Of a stretch of 64,000 bases of DNA, positions 18,737 through 28,640 are shown in pieces. The stretch covers positions 55,507,423-55,571,422 of the forward strand of contig OX421968.1 in NCBI GenBank assembly GCA_949128115.1. The letters are read 5' to 3'. The stretch comes from Anaspis maculata. Lineage: Eukaryota; Arthropoda; Insecta; Coleoptera; Scraptiidae. The translations under genes and the position numbers were made by a program. Position 1 is the first letter of the stretch. Each line of letters opens with the position of its first letter. The notes under the pieces are model-generated. The model was not told where the DNA came from, did no database searches, and saw only the letters and a list, made by a program, of their open reading frames with translations.

Positions 18737-20333
18737 AAAGGGTGTTGGGTACTGGTTATTACAAACTTTGAGGGATGATTGCCCATCAAAAATAAGGCCG
18801 AATGAAAATGAAACTCATGGTCCTAAAATGCTTCCTTAAAAAGATCCAGGGTGTTGAAGTTGACTTTTTTGAATCGGTTTTTTACCGTAACTTTTGAACC
18901 GTTGGTTGGACCGAATTTTCAAGTTCCGGGGATCAAGTTTTGGCATGAGAACTTTTTGTTAGCAGAACTAGAAGTACACAATACCAAAAATGCAGCCAAA
19001 TAAACAGAAAAATATTGGAAAATCGCCACCCCAACATTAGGGGTGGCAAATAATTTTCATGTCAAAATTCATAATTTATATCACAGAAGTCATCTGCATC
19101 GCTTTCGAGAGTAATCTCAAATTTTATGATGGTAGATAAGGGTTGGGGGTGAAGGAGGAGGTTATTGGCCAATTGGCATGGATCTCAAAAAGAAACCAAA
19201 CAAAAAACTTTTATTTACGTCATAATATCATTTTCAAGCGTCAGAACCTCGTACTTCAACCCCCTGTGGGTAAAAAACTGTCCAATAATTAAATTTGGGG
19301 TTCACGGTATTTGATCAGTATATCATGATTCAGAAAAGATTCAGAGAATTTACCCAGGAGCCATTCTTCTATTCTCCATAAGAATCGTGCGGGGTCCTTT
19401 GAACCAAAGTTTACTCAAATAAGTCTCCATCGAACAACAATACCGCGCTTTATCAAAAATTTTCATTGGGGTTAGGTAATCGGGGGGAGTGTCCCTTTTT
19501 TAACCCCTATTTTCACCTCCCCTAATTATCTTTTGAAACTAATATTGATTTTGGATTCTAAATTCAATTTGGAAAAAAGTTACTCTTGCAAAATTTTGAT
19601 TAGAGGCTTCATCTCAGAGATATTTGGGTTTGAAACTTTGGAAAGCGCCTCGAAATCGCGACTTTCAAATGCCTAAAAATTAAAATCCAAGAAACTCATG
19701 AATCCTCAACTGGGATAAGTTTCTAGGTGTTTTGAGTTGATTTATTGTCATTTTGTGACAATAAAATGGAACTTCAAGTGAGGCTTACTCTTTTCCCAGT
19801 GGTGCTTTGTTGATGTAAGTGGTTTGTGTTATTTTGTAAAGTGTAATTTTTTCTGCTGTTGCTAAAATGGGAAAATAAATTTATTTATTTAATTTGTGCT
19901 AAGAAACGAGGCCTTTCCAGAGAAAAACAATTTGGGCTCTGGAAAGTGGCGATTTCAAGATGTTTTCCAAAGTTTAAAGCCCAATACCTCGAAAATAAAG
20001 CCTTTAATGAAAATTCTGGAAGAGTAACTTTTTCTTCTCAATTGAATGTTGAATCCGAAAACATCAACGATTTCAAGAAATAATTAGGGGAGAAAAAAGA
20101 GGCACTCCCCCTATTATCTACCCACCTGAAAATTTTCGATGAATCGCGGTATGTATTATTATTCGATGGAGACTTACTCGTCCAACGGTTCAAAAGTTGG
20201 GATGGAAAATTGATTTAAAAAAGTCAACTTCTACATCCAGTATCTTTTTAAGGAAACATTTTAGGACCAGGAGTTTTATTTCCATTCGGTCTTATTTTTG
20301 ATGGGGAATCATCCCTCAAGTTTGTAATAACCA
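18737..20333. mobile_element. TA-associated palindrome, close relative of 7873-12152
   Basis: The left end AAGGGTGTTGGGTACTGG follows directly on the TA of the preceding palindrome; the right end (AACCAGTACAGG) has lost its last bases. It shares TTACAAACTTTGAGGGATGA, CATGGTCCTAAAATGCTT and the internal CAGGGTGTTGAAGTTGAC with the element at 7873, so both have the same two-tier terminal structure. Insertions lie at about 18904-19385 (unrelated, non-coding) and 19758-19892 (LINE tail). Confidence 0.8.
19758..19892 (+). mobile_element. Short 5'-truncated LINE tail
   Basis: Compared with the sister palindrome at 8397-8420, about 135 extra bases ending GAAAATAAATTTATTTATTTA are present, flanked by TTTGTG on both sides (about 19752-19757 and 19893-19898). 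Target duplication and tail point to retrotransposition of a LINE 3' end. Confidence 0.6.
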
Positions 20334-20937
20334 GTACAGGTCCAGGTTTTAGTAGAAACATTTTCAGGGTCGATAGAGAATAAATATGAAGATGACGTGT
20401 CCTGAAATAGTAATTTTCGATACAAGAGCGCGATTTCAGGCCCGAAGCCTTGTTTGCCATCATGAGGCGTAGCCGAATGCTGCAAAAGAGGCTGAGGGCC
20501 TGAAAAAGCCCAGCGCTCGTGTGTCGAACAACGTTTTTCGTATTCGTTGCTTGAATTGAGTGAAAACTCGAATTTCTTGTAAATTTTGACACTACTTTGA
20601 CAGACGTCGAACTAGATACATAAACTGCAAAACTTATATTTTTGATTATGTATTACTTTGCGCGTTATGTATCTAAGAAACGATTACGAAAACTATATAC
20701 GTTCAAAGTTGAGCGAAAAAATTCGATTTTTCCGAATAACTTCTGAACCATTAAAATCCGAATAACTTTTGTACCATTAGACTAGATTGAGCCCAAATTT
20801 TTGTTAATGTAGAAAGTTAAAATATTATCTCTTCACTTGTATAATATTTTATTCTGCTCGACGCGTTTCGAAACATTTATTTACAGTTTCATTTTCAAGA
20901 GCAAGTATATGGTAAATTTTATATAATATATTTATTA
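20334..20937. other. No recognisable feature
   Basis: AT-rich. A GC-richer stretch around 20430-20520 has no convincing frame. Repeats such as AATAACTTCTGAACCATTA / AATAACTTTTGTACCATTA (near 20736 and 20760) suggest old repeat DNA. Confidence 0.4.
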
Positions 20938-20939
20938 TA

Positions 20940-22016
20940 CAGGGTGGCCCAACGAAAACAGAACAGAGGAGTTTTCGGGCATTTCACATCATTTTTTCGA
21001 AAAAAGCTCAGACAGGTCGATTTTTATATCGAGGGGGACATCTGAAACATACATTGGCAAATTTATATTTTCAGCCCCCTCACCCCTACCCACCTCAACT
21101 TTAGTATTTCAAATGACACCATCTACTTTGTGATACATCAAATCAAAGAGAATCAAATTCTCTTTCTGAAAAAAATATTTTCAAAATTTTCAGCCCCACC
21201 CCCATCTTCCTAAATCTCTCTGAATGTCCCATTTTATATCCTTGACCCCTTAATTCTCTTCAATTGAATTAACGTCATCCTAAATAGCATCTAAGGGGAA
21301 AATTTTTGGTGGAAAAAAGTGTTACCCAAATTCACCTTTTTCCTCTCCCCCACCCCAATTTCAAAACTTAACAGACACTACCTACTTTGTGATACATCGA
21401 ATGAAAGGAAATTGATTTCTCTTTCTAAAAATAATTTTTTTGAAATTTGCAACTGCTCTCCTGATAAATTGAACATTCGGAGTATTTTAGGGGGAAAGGG
21501 GGCTTTTTGAAAATTCTTAAAATATTTTATTCAGGAAGCGAATTCAATTCCCTTCGATATGATGTATCACAAAGTAGGTAGTGTCATTTTAGATTTTGAA
21601 GTTGAGGTGGGGGAGTGAAGGGGTGAATTTGGGTGGCACTCTTTACACAGAAAATCTTCTCCCTCGATGCTGTGCAGGATGACGTTGACTTTACTGAAGA
21701 GAATTGAGAGATCAAAAATATTACATTGGAAACTCTGACAATTTTAGGAAGAAGGGGGTGGAGTTGAAAATTATAGAAATATTTTTTCAGGGAGAAAATT
21801 TAATTCTCTTCAATTTGATGTATCGAAAAGTGGGTGGTGTCATTTGAAACTTTAAAGTTGGGGCGGGTGGGGGTGAGGGGGCTAAAGATAGAAATCCGCC
21901 AATGTATGTTTCAGATGTCCCCCTCAATATAAAAATCGACCTGTTTGAGCTTTTTTCAAAAAAATGAGGTGAAATGCCTGAAAACCCCTCTGTTCTGTTT
22001 TCGTTGGGCCACCCTG
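20940..22016. mobile_element. TA-flanked palindrome, CAGGGTGGCCC ends
   Basis: The ends CAGGGTGGCCCAACGAAAAC and GTTTTCGTTGGGCCACCCTG are perfectly complementary; TA flanks at 20938-20939 and 22017-22018. The arms repeat the pattern CCCCCTCACCCC ... TTCAAATGACACCATCTACTTTGTGATACATC several times in both orientations, so each arm is itself tandemly built. Non-coding. Confidence 0.9.
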
Positions 22017-22028
22017 TATTATATTTTA

Positions 22029-23206
22029 CAAGGTGATTCATGAGTGACCTTACATAGGCCAATGGGAGATAGAGGACTTCGAGGCGAGTCAGGATCCACA
22101 GAAGAAATTTGGTTTTCTTCATTGGTTACGAAGATACAGGGTGTTTTGTGTGTTTCGTATGAAACTTTGATAAGCGATATTTCTGAAACGCCTAGAGATA
22201 TTTTCTTGAAATTTATCAGTTATTATCTCTATTGAAACTTACCCCGAAGCCATACTGGGTAAGTCGAAATCCAGGGCCGGGATAGAAAAAATTTGCCCCT
22301 TTGTTATTTGATCCAAAGGTACATTTTCTGACCGCTTTTCTAAAAAACTGTTATCGGATTCGAAAAGCTAAGGAAAAATGCTTCAAGAATCACGCTTCAA
22401 TTTAGATGGCACACCTAAACCGTTCCGACATAAAAATTAAAAGTGAAATTTGTGGGTGAGTTTCCATTTTCGACCGGATATAATCGACTTATTGTTTGAT
22501 TGAATTCATTTAAATTCATTTTTTAGCTTGTCTTTGTGGAATAGGAGGGCTTGGTAGGATGAAAAATTCCATAGCCGAAGATTTTTTTTTGACGACCAAA
22601 TCAAGTCTAATTTTGGGTTTCACTCTCGATTTTGTCATGAAAAAAAATGGTCGGCCCTGGAATTTTTCTTCCAACCAAGCCCTTCTATTCAACAGAGACA
22701 AGCCAAAAAAAAAAATGAATTTCAATGAATCCAATCAAACAATGAGTCAATTATGTCCGGTTGAAAATGGAAAATCACCCAGAAATTCTACTCTTAATTT
22801 TATTGTCGGAACGGTTTAGGTGTGCCATCTACATTGAAGAATGATTATTGAAGCACTTTTCCTGAGCTTTTTGAATCCGATAGCAGTTTTTCAGAAAAGC
22901 GGTCAGAAAATGTACTTTTTGATGAAACCAAGAAGGAGCACATTTTTTCTAGCCCGGCCCTGGATTTTGACTTACCCGGTATGGCTTCGAGGTGAGTTCC
23001 AACAGAGAAATATCAATGGTGAATTGCAACAAAATATCTCTAGCCGTTTCAGAAATATCGCTTATCAAAGATTCATACGAAACACACTAAACACCCTGTA
23101 TCTTCGTCACCACTGGAGAAAACAAAATTTCTTCTGTAGATCCTGACTCGCCTCGAAATCCTCTATTTCCCATTAGCCTATGTAAGGTCACTCATGAATC
23201 ACCCTG
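22029..23206. mobile_element. TA-flanked palindrome, CAAGGTGATTCA ends
   Basis: The left end CAAGGTGATTCATGAGTG and right end CACTCATGAATCACCCTG are inverted repeats, with TA at 22027-22028 and 23207-23208. It starts only 12 bp after the previous palindrome. A second motif pair, TACAGGGTGTTTTGTGTG (22134) and ACACACTAAACACCCTGTA (about 23080-23098), lies 105-110 bp inside each end. The arms pair almost to the centre near 22620. Non-coding. Confidence 0.9.
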
Positions 23207-23559
23207 TATAGTTTTTGGGTCAGGTTCTCTTCTTTTCTTTTCTATCGGAAATTTTTCTACTAAATGGTACTAAAAAAAAAACCTGGACCACCCGGTATAC
23301 CTTCGACTAGTGTTCTTGAATCTTCCATCGTCCTCCAGCAATTTCTATAATGACCCGGCATACGGTTTCCAGGCGAATCTCAGAAAATCCTACACATTTT
23401 GCGGGCATGACCAACGTGCTGTGAAGACGACACCTCCGCCAAATGGACAGATGTGTCCTACTCGCATGTTGAAGTCACCACGTAAATTTCAACGGTCAAA
23501 ACTTCGTGTATTTTCTGGAATGCACTTTGGTTTCGCAGTTGTACACCGCGATCTAATGG

Positions 23560-23858
23560 GAAGAGTCTAGAATGACCGGGTGTTCTCCAGAATGCACAAG
23601 AATCGCCGCTCGTAACAATACTTTCCCTTCCATTTTGGTGGGAGGTTGGAAAAATAAAAAGCGGCCACAAAGAGCCTCCGCCACTACGTCTGCAAAGGCT
23701 TGAAAATAATGATCGCGTTTCATCACAACCTCGATCACATCTGATTTCTCATCCCCATCGAAGGCCTTCATTCCGATAAAATTGACAAAGGAAACTAAAG
23801 ATGGCCGTATCTCCTTCTTAGAGAGAATATTTTGTAAAACTATTCGAACGAGAGTTAC
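23560..23858 (-). pseudogene. Unidentified coding fragment
   Basis: A minus-strand frame of about 100 codons reads NILSKKEIRPSLVSF, then VNFIGMKAFDGDEKSDVIEV, VMKRDHYFQAFADVVAEALC and PPTKMEGKVLLRAAILVHSG, ending HPVILDSSH and a stop. Amino-acid composition and hydrophobic spacing look like a real globular protein, unlike the repeat-derived frames around it. It starts right beside a TA/CAGGGTG terminus at 23863, so upstream sequence may be lost or lie in another exon. I do not recognise the family; it may be a remnant of a host gene or of a large DNA transposon. Confidence 0.4.
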
Positions 23859-23863
23859 TATAC

Positions 23864-24030
23864 AGGGTGAGTCACGATGGATTACGAAAATTCAGTTGGA
23901 GCAAAATACAACTTGATTTTTACTTTCCGGACCCCCCCCCCACCAACATGGAAGAGAAAGTATTGTAATAGTGCAGGAAAAAAGTTTTGAGATTTCACCG
24001 GATATATCCATTTTGAGGAGTAAGTAGGTA
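23864..24030. repeat. Single CAGGGTG-type terminus without partner
   Basis: TATACAGGGTGAGTCACGATG looks like the left end of another TA-type palindrome, but no inverted partner was found downstream. A poly-C run (about 23931-23941) and a (GTAG)n run (24010-24032) follow. Confidence 0.5.
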
Positions 24031-24044
24031 GGTAGGTAGGTAAG

Positions 24045-24193
24045 TAAGGGCTGAATTGCAAGTCCGACTTGCAACCCGTGCAGTGGCGCAAGTAGTCACG
24101 TGATCCCTTTCAGCCAATGGCCAGAGCATATCGATGGTTTGCGCCGGTGACGCAGCTTATCGCGGGTTGCAAATCGGACTTGAAATTTAGCCC
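24045..24193. mobile_element. Small MITE, about 149 bp
   Basis: The ends AGGGCTGAATTGCAAGTCCG and (inverted) AGGGCTAAATTTCAAGTCCG pair over more than 30 bp. It has inserted in a TAAG/TAGG microsatellite, which continues on both sides. Non-coding. Confidence 0.75.
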
Positions 24194-24332
24194 TAAATAA
24201 GTAAGTAAGTAAATAAGTAAGTCAGCACAAGTAAAGTTGTATGTACTTGCCAAAGTGATACTTGTCGCAAGCTCCGCTTCAAAATCATACTTATCTTACC
24301 TGCGTTGCACCGGTCATGTTTGAGTTTCACTT

Positions 24333-24577
24333 ATGCCCGCATTCACAGTCGTTGTCAAGTGCACTTTGTTCAAGTATCACTTTAAATCAAGTTGTAACTC
24401 AAGTACGATTTCTGTTTCATGGAGATATTTTTGGCTTTTCCCGAAAAATAGTATTCCTCGAGGAAAGCCGAAGTTATGTTTATGAAACATAATTCGTACT
24501 TGAGTTACAGCTTGATTTAAAGCGTTTAAAGTGATACTTGGACAAGGTGCACTTGGCAACGACTTTGAATACGGACA
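24333..24577. mobile_element. MITE with long inverted repeats, about 245 bp
   Basis: CGTTGTCAAGTGCACTTTGTTCAAGTATCACTTT on the left pairs with AAAGTGATACTTGGACAAGGTGCACTTGGCAACG on the right; pairing continues inward (AACTCAAGTACGA / TCGTACTTGAGTT). A fragment of the same sequence (AAAGTGATACTTGTCGC) occurs at 24252. No coding capacity. Confidence 0.75.
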
Positions 24578-25308
24578 TAACTGTCGAACCGTTGACCCGA
24601 TCGACTTGAAATTTGGTATGCGGACGTGGTTTTTCTGTGGAATGAGCCCATTACTTTTTGGCTATCATCTGTCAAACAGAAGTGGCACTATCAACAAATG
24701 TCAGAAGCTATACAGGGTGTTTCATGGTGAGATCGACATAGAGTAAGGACAGGTAGCGTTTTTCAAGGCGAATCAGTATCTAGACACTTGATACTATCGC
24801 ATGCACTATACACTATGCACTATCGATGAATTCGAAAATTCCAGGGCTGGCTTTTATGTTTTTTTCTTCCCAGTTTCTGTCACAAGTTTCACCCTGTATG
24901 CATATTTTTCAAAATTCAGCCTCACATTCGGAAACTACATAAAAAAGACTATGACTCCGGCTGATGAAAATTTTAGGCGCCATTGAACAGTGCCAAGGAA
25001 AAATTATTGACTTTAAATATTTCGCCCTCGATTTCGCCTAATAAAAGTTTTTATTCGTCATAACTTTCGAACGGAGTAACAGAGTTTAGTGAAATTTTAT
25101 AGGTATATTCTAGTGATAACCCTTGATACACCGCGTCATCGATCTATTTGTCAACTGCAAAAACTGCAGGGTCGGACTTACATTTTTGCCTCCCAAGTTT
25201 TCATCACAAAGGCCACCCTGTATGCATTTTTTTCAAAATACTTTTTCACGTCAGCAAACTACATGAAAAATGCTATAATTTTTTTTGGCCCTGGTGAAAA
25301 AGTCCATC

Positions 25309-25389
25309 TGGCGCAGGTCGGATTTGAACCCGGGATCCTCGCCTTTGAAAGCGGGGCAGAGCTCACCGTGCTACCGACTGGGTCAATGC
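25309..25389 (-). other. tRNA-like sequence (Pol III promoter), left arm
   Basis: Minus strand contains CCCAGTCGGTAGCACGGTGAGC (A-box-like) and GGGTTCAAATCCGACCTGCGCCAGA (B-box and T-arm-like). The acceptor stem does not close convincingly, so it is a tRNA-derived SINE-type piece rather than a tRNA gene. The right arm holds the mirror copy. Confidence 0.7.
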
Positions 25390-25479
25390 TATGATTCTGG
25401 TCAATAAAATTGTTTGGTGAAAGTGAACTAAGGCAAGAAAAAATTATCATTACTTGATTTATCATGGAATTTTTAAGTG

Positions 25480-25750
25480 ACGGAAAAAAGAACGAAAAAC
25501 AAAAAGTCGAAAACAAAACATCGAATGCATAAGGTCGAAAAAGAAAAGGTCGAATTTACAATATATCGAAAGTGATGATGATCGAAATACATAATACATA
25601 ATATCGAATAACAGAATGTCGAAAAACAAAAGGTCGAAAAACAATTGGTCGAAAAACAATTGTTCGAAAAACAATTGGTCGAAAAACAAAACGTCGAAAA
25701 GCAATAGATCGAGAAACAAAAAATCGAAAAGAAAAGGTCTAGAAAGAAAA
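25480..25750 (+). repeat. 15-bp minisatellite (GTCGAAAAACAAAAG)n
   Basis: About 18 degenerate copies of GGTCGAAAAACAAAA or AATTGGTCGAAAAAC. On the minus strand it is read as a Phe/Leu/Asp-rich frame (FFDQLFF repeats), which is a by-product of the repeat. The mirror-image array is at 33465-33765. Confidence 0.85.
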
Positions 25751-25869
25751 ACCGTGAAAATCGGAATTGAGCAATAGGTGTATGTACAATTGTTGTAAAG
25801 ACAAATGATTTGAGAGTTTGGGACGGGAGAAGAGAAGCACCGAAACAAAAATCAACTAGCCCAAATTTA

Positions 25870-26708
25870 TTTCTGTGAAAAAACCTAATCAGGCCTTGAA
25901 AAAGAAAACACTGAACCTGACAATGTCTGTGTAGTGTGTACACCGATTTATGAGTAAAGGTCAATTTTGCGTCAAAAAACCGAATCAGGTCTGCAAAAAA
26001 ATTACTGAACCTGACGAGGTCCATGTACACAGCTTCACGTTTCAGAGTGGATTTTGCGTCAAAAGAAAAGCGAAACAGGTCTGCAAAAAAATTACTGAGC
26101 CTGACGAGGTCCTTGCATGTGTCCAAGTTGATTTTGCGTCGAAAAATCAAATCAGGGCTTGAAAAAAAATAAACCTGACGAGGTCCATGTGCACAACTTG
26201 ACGTTTCAGAAATGATTTTGCGTCAAAAAACCGAATCAGGTCTGTAAAAATTTTACTGAACCTGACGAGGTTCATGCACACAGGTTTATAAGTCCAAGTT
26301 AATTTTGCGTTAAAAAACCAAATCAGGTCTTCAAAAAAAAAAAACTACTAGACCTGACGAGGTCCATGTGCACAGCTTTATGTGTCCAACTTGATTTTGC
26401 GTCAAAAAACCAAATCAGGTCTTCAAAAAAAAAAAAAACTAAACCTGACGAGGTCCATGTGCACAACTTGACGATTCAAAGTTGATTTTGCGTCAAAAAA
26501 CCAAACCAGGTCTGCAAAAAAATTACTGAACCTGACGAGGTCCATGTACACAGGTTTATAAGTCCAAGTTGATTTTGCGTCGAAAAACCAAATCAGGTCT
26601 TCAAAAAAAAACTACTAGACCTGACGAGGTCCATGTGCACAGCTTTACGTTCCAGAGTGAATTTTGCGTCAAAAAACCAAATCAGGTCTTCAAAAAAGAA
26701 ACTACTAG
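25870..26708 (+). repeat. 90-bp satellite array, left part
   Basis: Nine or so units defined by CCTGACGAGGTCCATG (near 26010, 26100, 26175, 26262, 26353, 26444, 26532, 26621), each followed by GTCCAAGTTGATTTTGCGTC and AAAAAACCAAATCAGGTCT. Within each unit ATCAGGTCT and ACCTGACGAGG form a small inverted motif. The array goes on at 32856 after the gypsy, so the gypsy inserted into it. Confidence 0.88.
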
Positions 26709-26942
26709 TGTGGTGCCCCATTATTAACCACTTAATTATTACACAAACCGCGTGTAACGCACTTTCGCAATGTAGGTATTTTACCTACTCAGCGAATATA
26801 GGGACTAGACAGAGGAGCAACGTCCGGTGCAAGTATAATAAGCGAATAACAATTTAGAGTTAGTCAACTTGTATTATCGACTCCGATGAATAAACATGTG
26901 AAAACCAATTCCGTCTTTCGACTACATACGTCTGACCCTTCA
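26709..26942 (+). repeat. 5' LTR
   Basis: 234 bp, begins TGTGGTGCCCC and ends CTGACCCTTCA. By eye identical to the 3' copy. It should carry the element's promoter; AATAAA-like signals (GATGAATAAACATG) lie about 55 bp before its end. It is joined to the primer binding site without a gap. Confidence 0.95.
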
Positions 26943-26956
26943 TGGCGACCGTGCAG
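26943..26956 (+). other. Primer binding site
   Basis: TGGCGACCGTGCAG directly after the LTR; the TGGCGACC core is the arginine-tRNA type used by mdg1/412 elements. Confidence 0.85.
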
Positions 26957-27482
26957 AGTAATCTGCTGAAAGTACAGTGCCAATTCCGAAGTTAGGCTCC
27001 AAATATACTTTGAAACAAGTGAGGCCTAGGGCCACCAAAATAACACTACGAAAACCAGCCACGTTTTCAAAGCACCGCTAATGAAAACACGCAAGCAGTG
27101 CAGCAGTGCAGCAAGTATGCAAGCAGGAACAGCAGCCATCATTCCCTAGAGGCGAGACAACCTGACCAAAGAAAAGTCAATTGTCAAAAATGCAGCAGCC
27201 AACATCCGATGTCCTAGACAAGCTGACCAGAAGGACGAATCGATCGTTCTAATGCCCACATCCGCTAAACGGATCACATCCCAACCTATGCAGAGAAACG
27301 CTGCATAATCAAGGCCGAAGATGCAACGACCCGACAGCATAAACACAACAAAGTGAGTACAAAATCACACAGTATTATGCGAATGGCTTGCCGCAAAATT
27401 AACGCAAGAATGCAATTTGAAACTGAGACGATATTTGAATAAAAATAAAACAAAATAAAACGTTTAGTAATGTTTCCGTGGA
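26957..27482 (+). other. 5' leader of gypsy
   Basis: Non-coding leader of about 525 bp with CAGCAGTGCAGCAGTGCAGCA-type repeats around 27100. It probably contains packaging signals, but none can be pointed to from sequence alone. Confidence 0.5.
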
Positions 27483-28640
27483 ATGTCTGATGCAACTTCA
27501 TTTAGACACCTGTTTGACGAAGTAAATGTTTTTAGGCGAAATTTGGAAAAAGATAATCAAGAGCGTAGAACAAATTTGCGTGTGATTCAAGACAAGTCAA
27601 GTCATCTAGATAGGATAAAGGAAGAGTTTGAGGCAACTAAGGAATTATTCTATAAAACACCTCATAGCGAAGAATTGTTCAACACAGTGAAAGAGTACGC
27701 AAAGCGTATTGAAGGTGGAATTGATATTATTGCAAATACATTAAACTCGAGATTCGAAGCTATAAAAGAAAATAAAACTGTCAATATGGTGTTAGACGCA
27801 GCGCAATTTTTGAACTTATGTGCCAATAGCTTAAAAAGTCCTTACGATGGGGAACCGGATAAACTGCAAACATTTATAGACTCGGTGGATCTGATTAAGG
27901 CGTATCAAACTGGCCATGAGGCACTGGCACTATCGTTTGTCAAGACAAGGTTGACAGGTAGGGCCAGAGCCTATATTACGAATGAAAATTCAATAGAAAG
28001 GGTAGTTGACAAGCTCAAAGCTGTAATAAAAACAGAAAGTATAGACTTGGTAAGAGCCAAGCTGGTAAGCCTTGATCAGAGACACAAAACGGCCGAGGTT
28101 TACGCGAAAGAAATAGAATTACTTGCAGAGAAACTCAAAAATGCATATTTGACCGATGGAGTACCAGAAAATGTGGCCGAAAAATATACTATAACGGAAA
28201 CGAAACAAGCAATGTTGAAAAATGCGATGCCTTCAGCAAAATTGCTTGTTAAAGCCTCAAAACCCCAAACCATTCAAGAACTTATGACGAATTTTATAGA
28301 TGCTAACACAGGAACGGAGCCCTTACAAGTTAATTATTACCGGAATAACAATTATTCACGACAACGAGGAAACCGCGGGTCCAGACATTATCGTGGCAGC
28401 GGCAATTATTATCGAAATAATAATTCAAACACTCGTTTTCAGGGAAATTGGCAAGGTAATTCATCGAGAAATGTAAATCGGTCTAATTACTCCAATAATA
28501 ATCGCGACGATTACAGAGGACAAAGTAGGAATAGGACAACGCGAGGAAACACCCACAATGTCAGGTGTTTACAATCGGAAAACGAGACAGGTCCCCAGAG
28601 GTTAGGTCAGACTCTGGAGGACCAAGACAACCAACAGTAA
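27483..28640 (+). CDS. gag: gypsy gag protein
   Basis: 385 codons from an ATG at 27483 to TAA at 28638-28640. The structural capsid protein packages element RNA in cytoplasmic particles. The N-terminal ~100 residues are helical and charged (RRNLEKDNQERRTNL). The middle (about residues 115-270) fits a gypsy capsid, with CANSLKSPYDGEPDKLQTF and ALSFVKTRLTGRARAYI. The C-terminal ~100 residues are very rich in Arg, Gly, Asn and Tyr (RGNRGSRHYRGSGNYYRN). There is no CCHC zinc knuckle; an RGN-rich basic tail instead of a knuckle is usual for the mdg1/412 lineage. Pol follows in the -1 frame, overlapping the last ~75 bases. Confidence 0.9.
   Translation: MSDATSFRHLFDEVNVFRRNLEKDNQERRTNLRVIQDKSSHLDRIKEEFEATKELFYKTPHSEELFNTVKEYAKRIEGGIDIIANTLNSRFEAIKENKTVNMVLDAAQFLNLCANSLKSPYDGEPDKLQTFIDSVDLIKAYQTGHEALALSFVKTRLTGRARAYITNENSIERVVDKLKAVIKTESIDLVRAKLVSLDQRHKTAEVYAKEIELLAEKLKNAYLTDGVPENVAEKYTITETKQAMLKNAMPSAKLLVKASKPQTIQELMTNFIDANTGTEPLQVNYYRNNNYSRQRGNRGSRHYRGSGNYYRNNNSNTRFQGNWQGNSSRNVNRSNYSNNNRDDYRGQSRNRTTRGNTHNVRCLQSENETGPQRLGQTLEDQDNQQ

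Noticed and set aside
25462..26150. Long Phe/Leu/Asp-rich minus-strand frames (128 and 225 codons)
   Set aside because: They are translations of the 15-bp minisatellite and its edge, not protein-coding genes.
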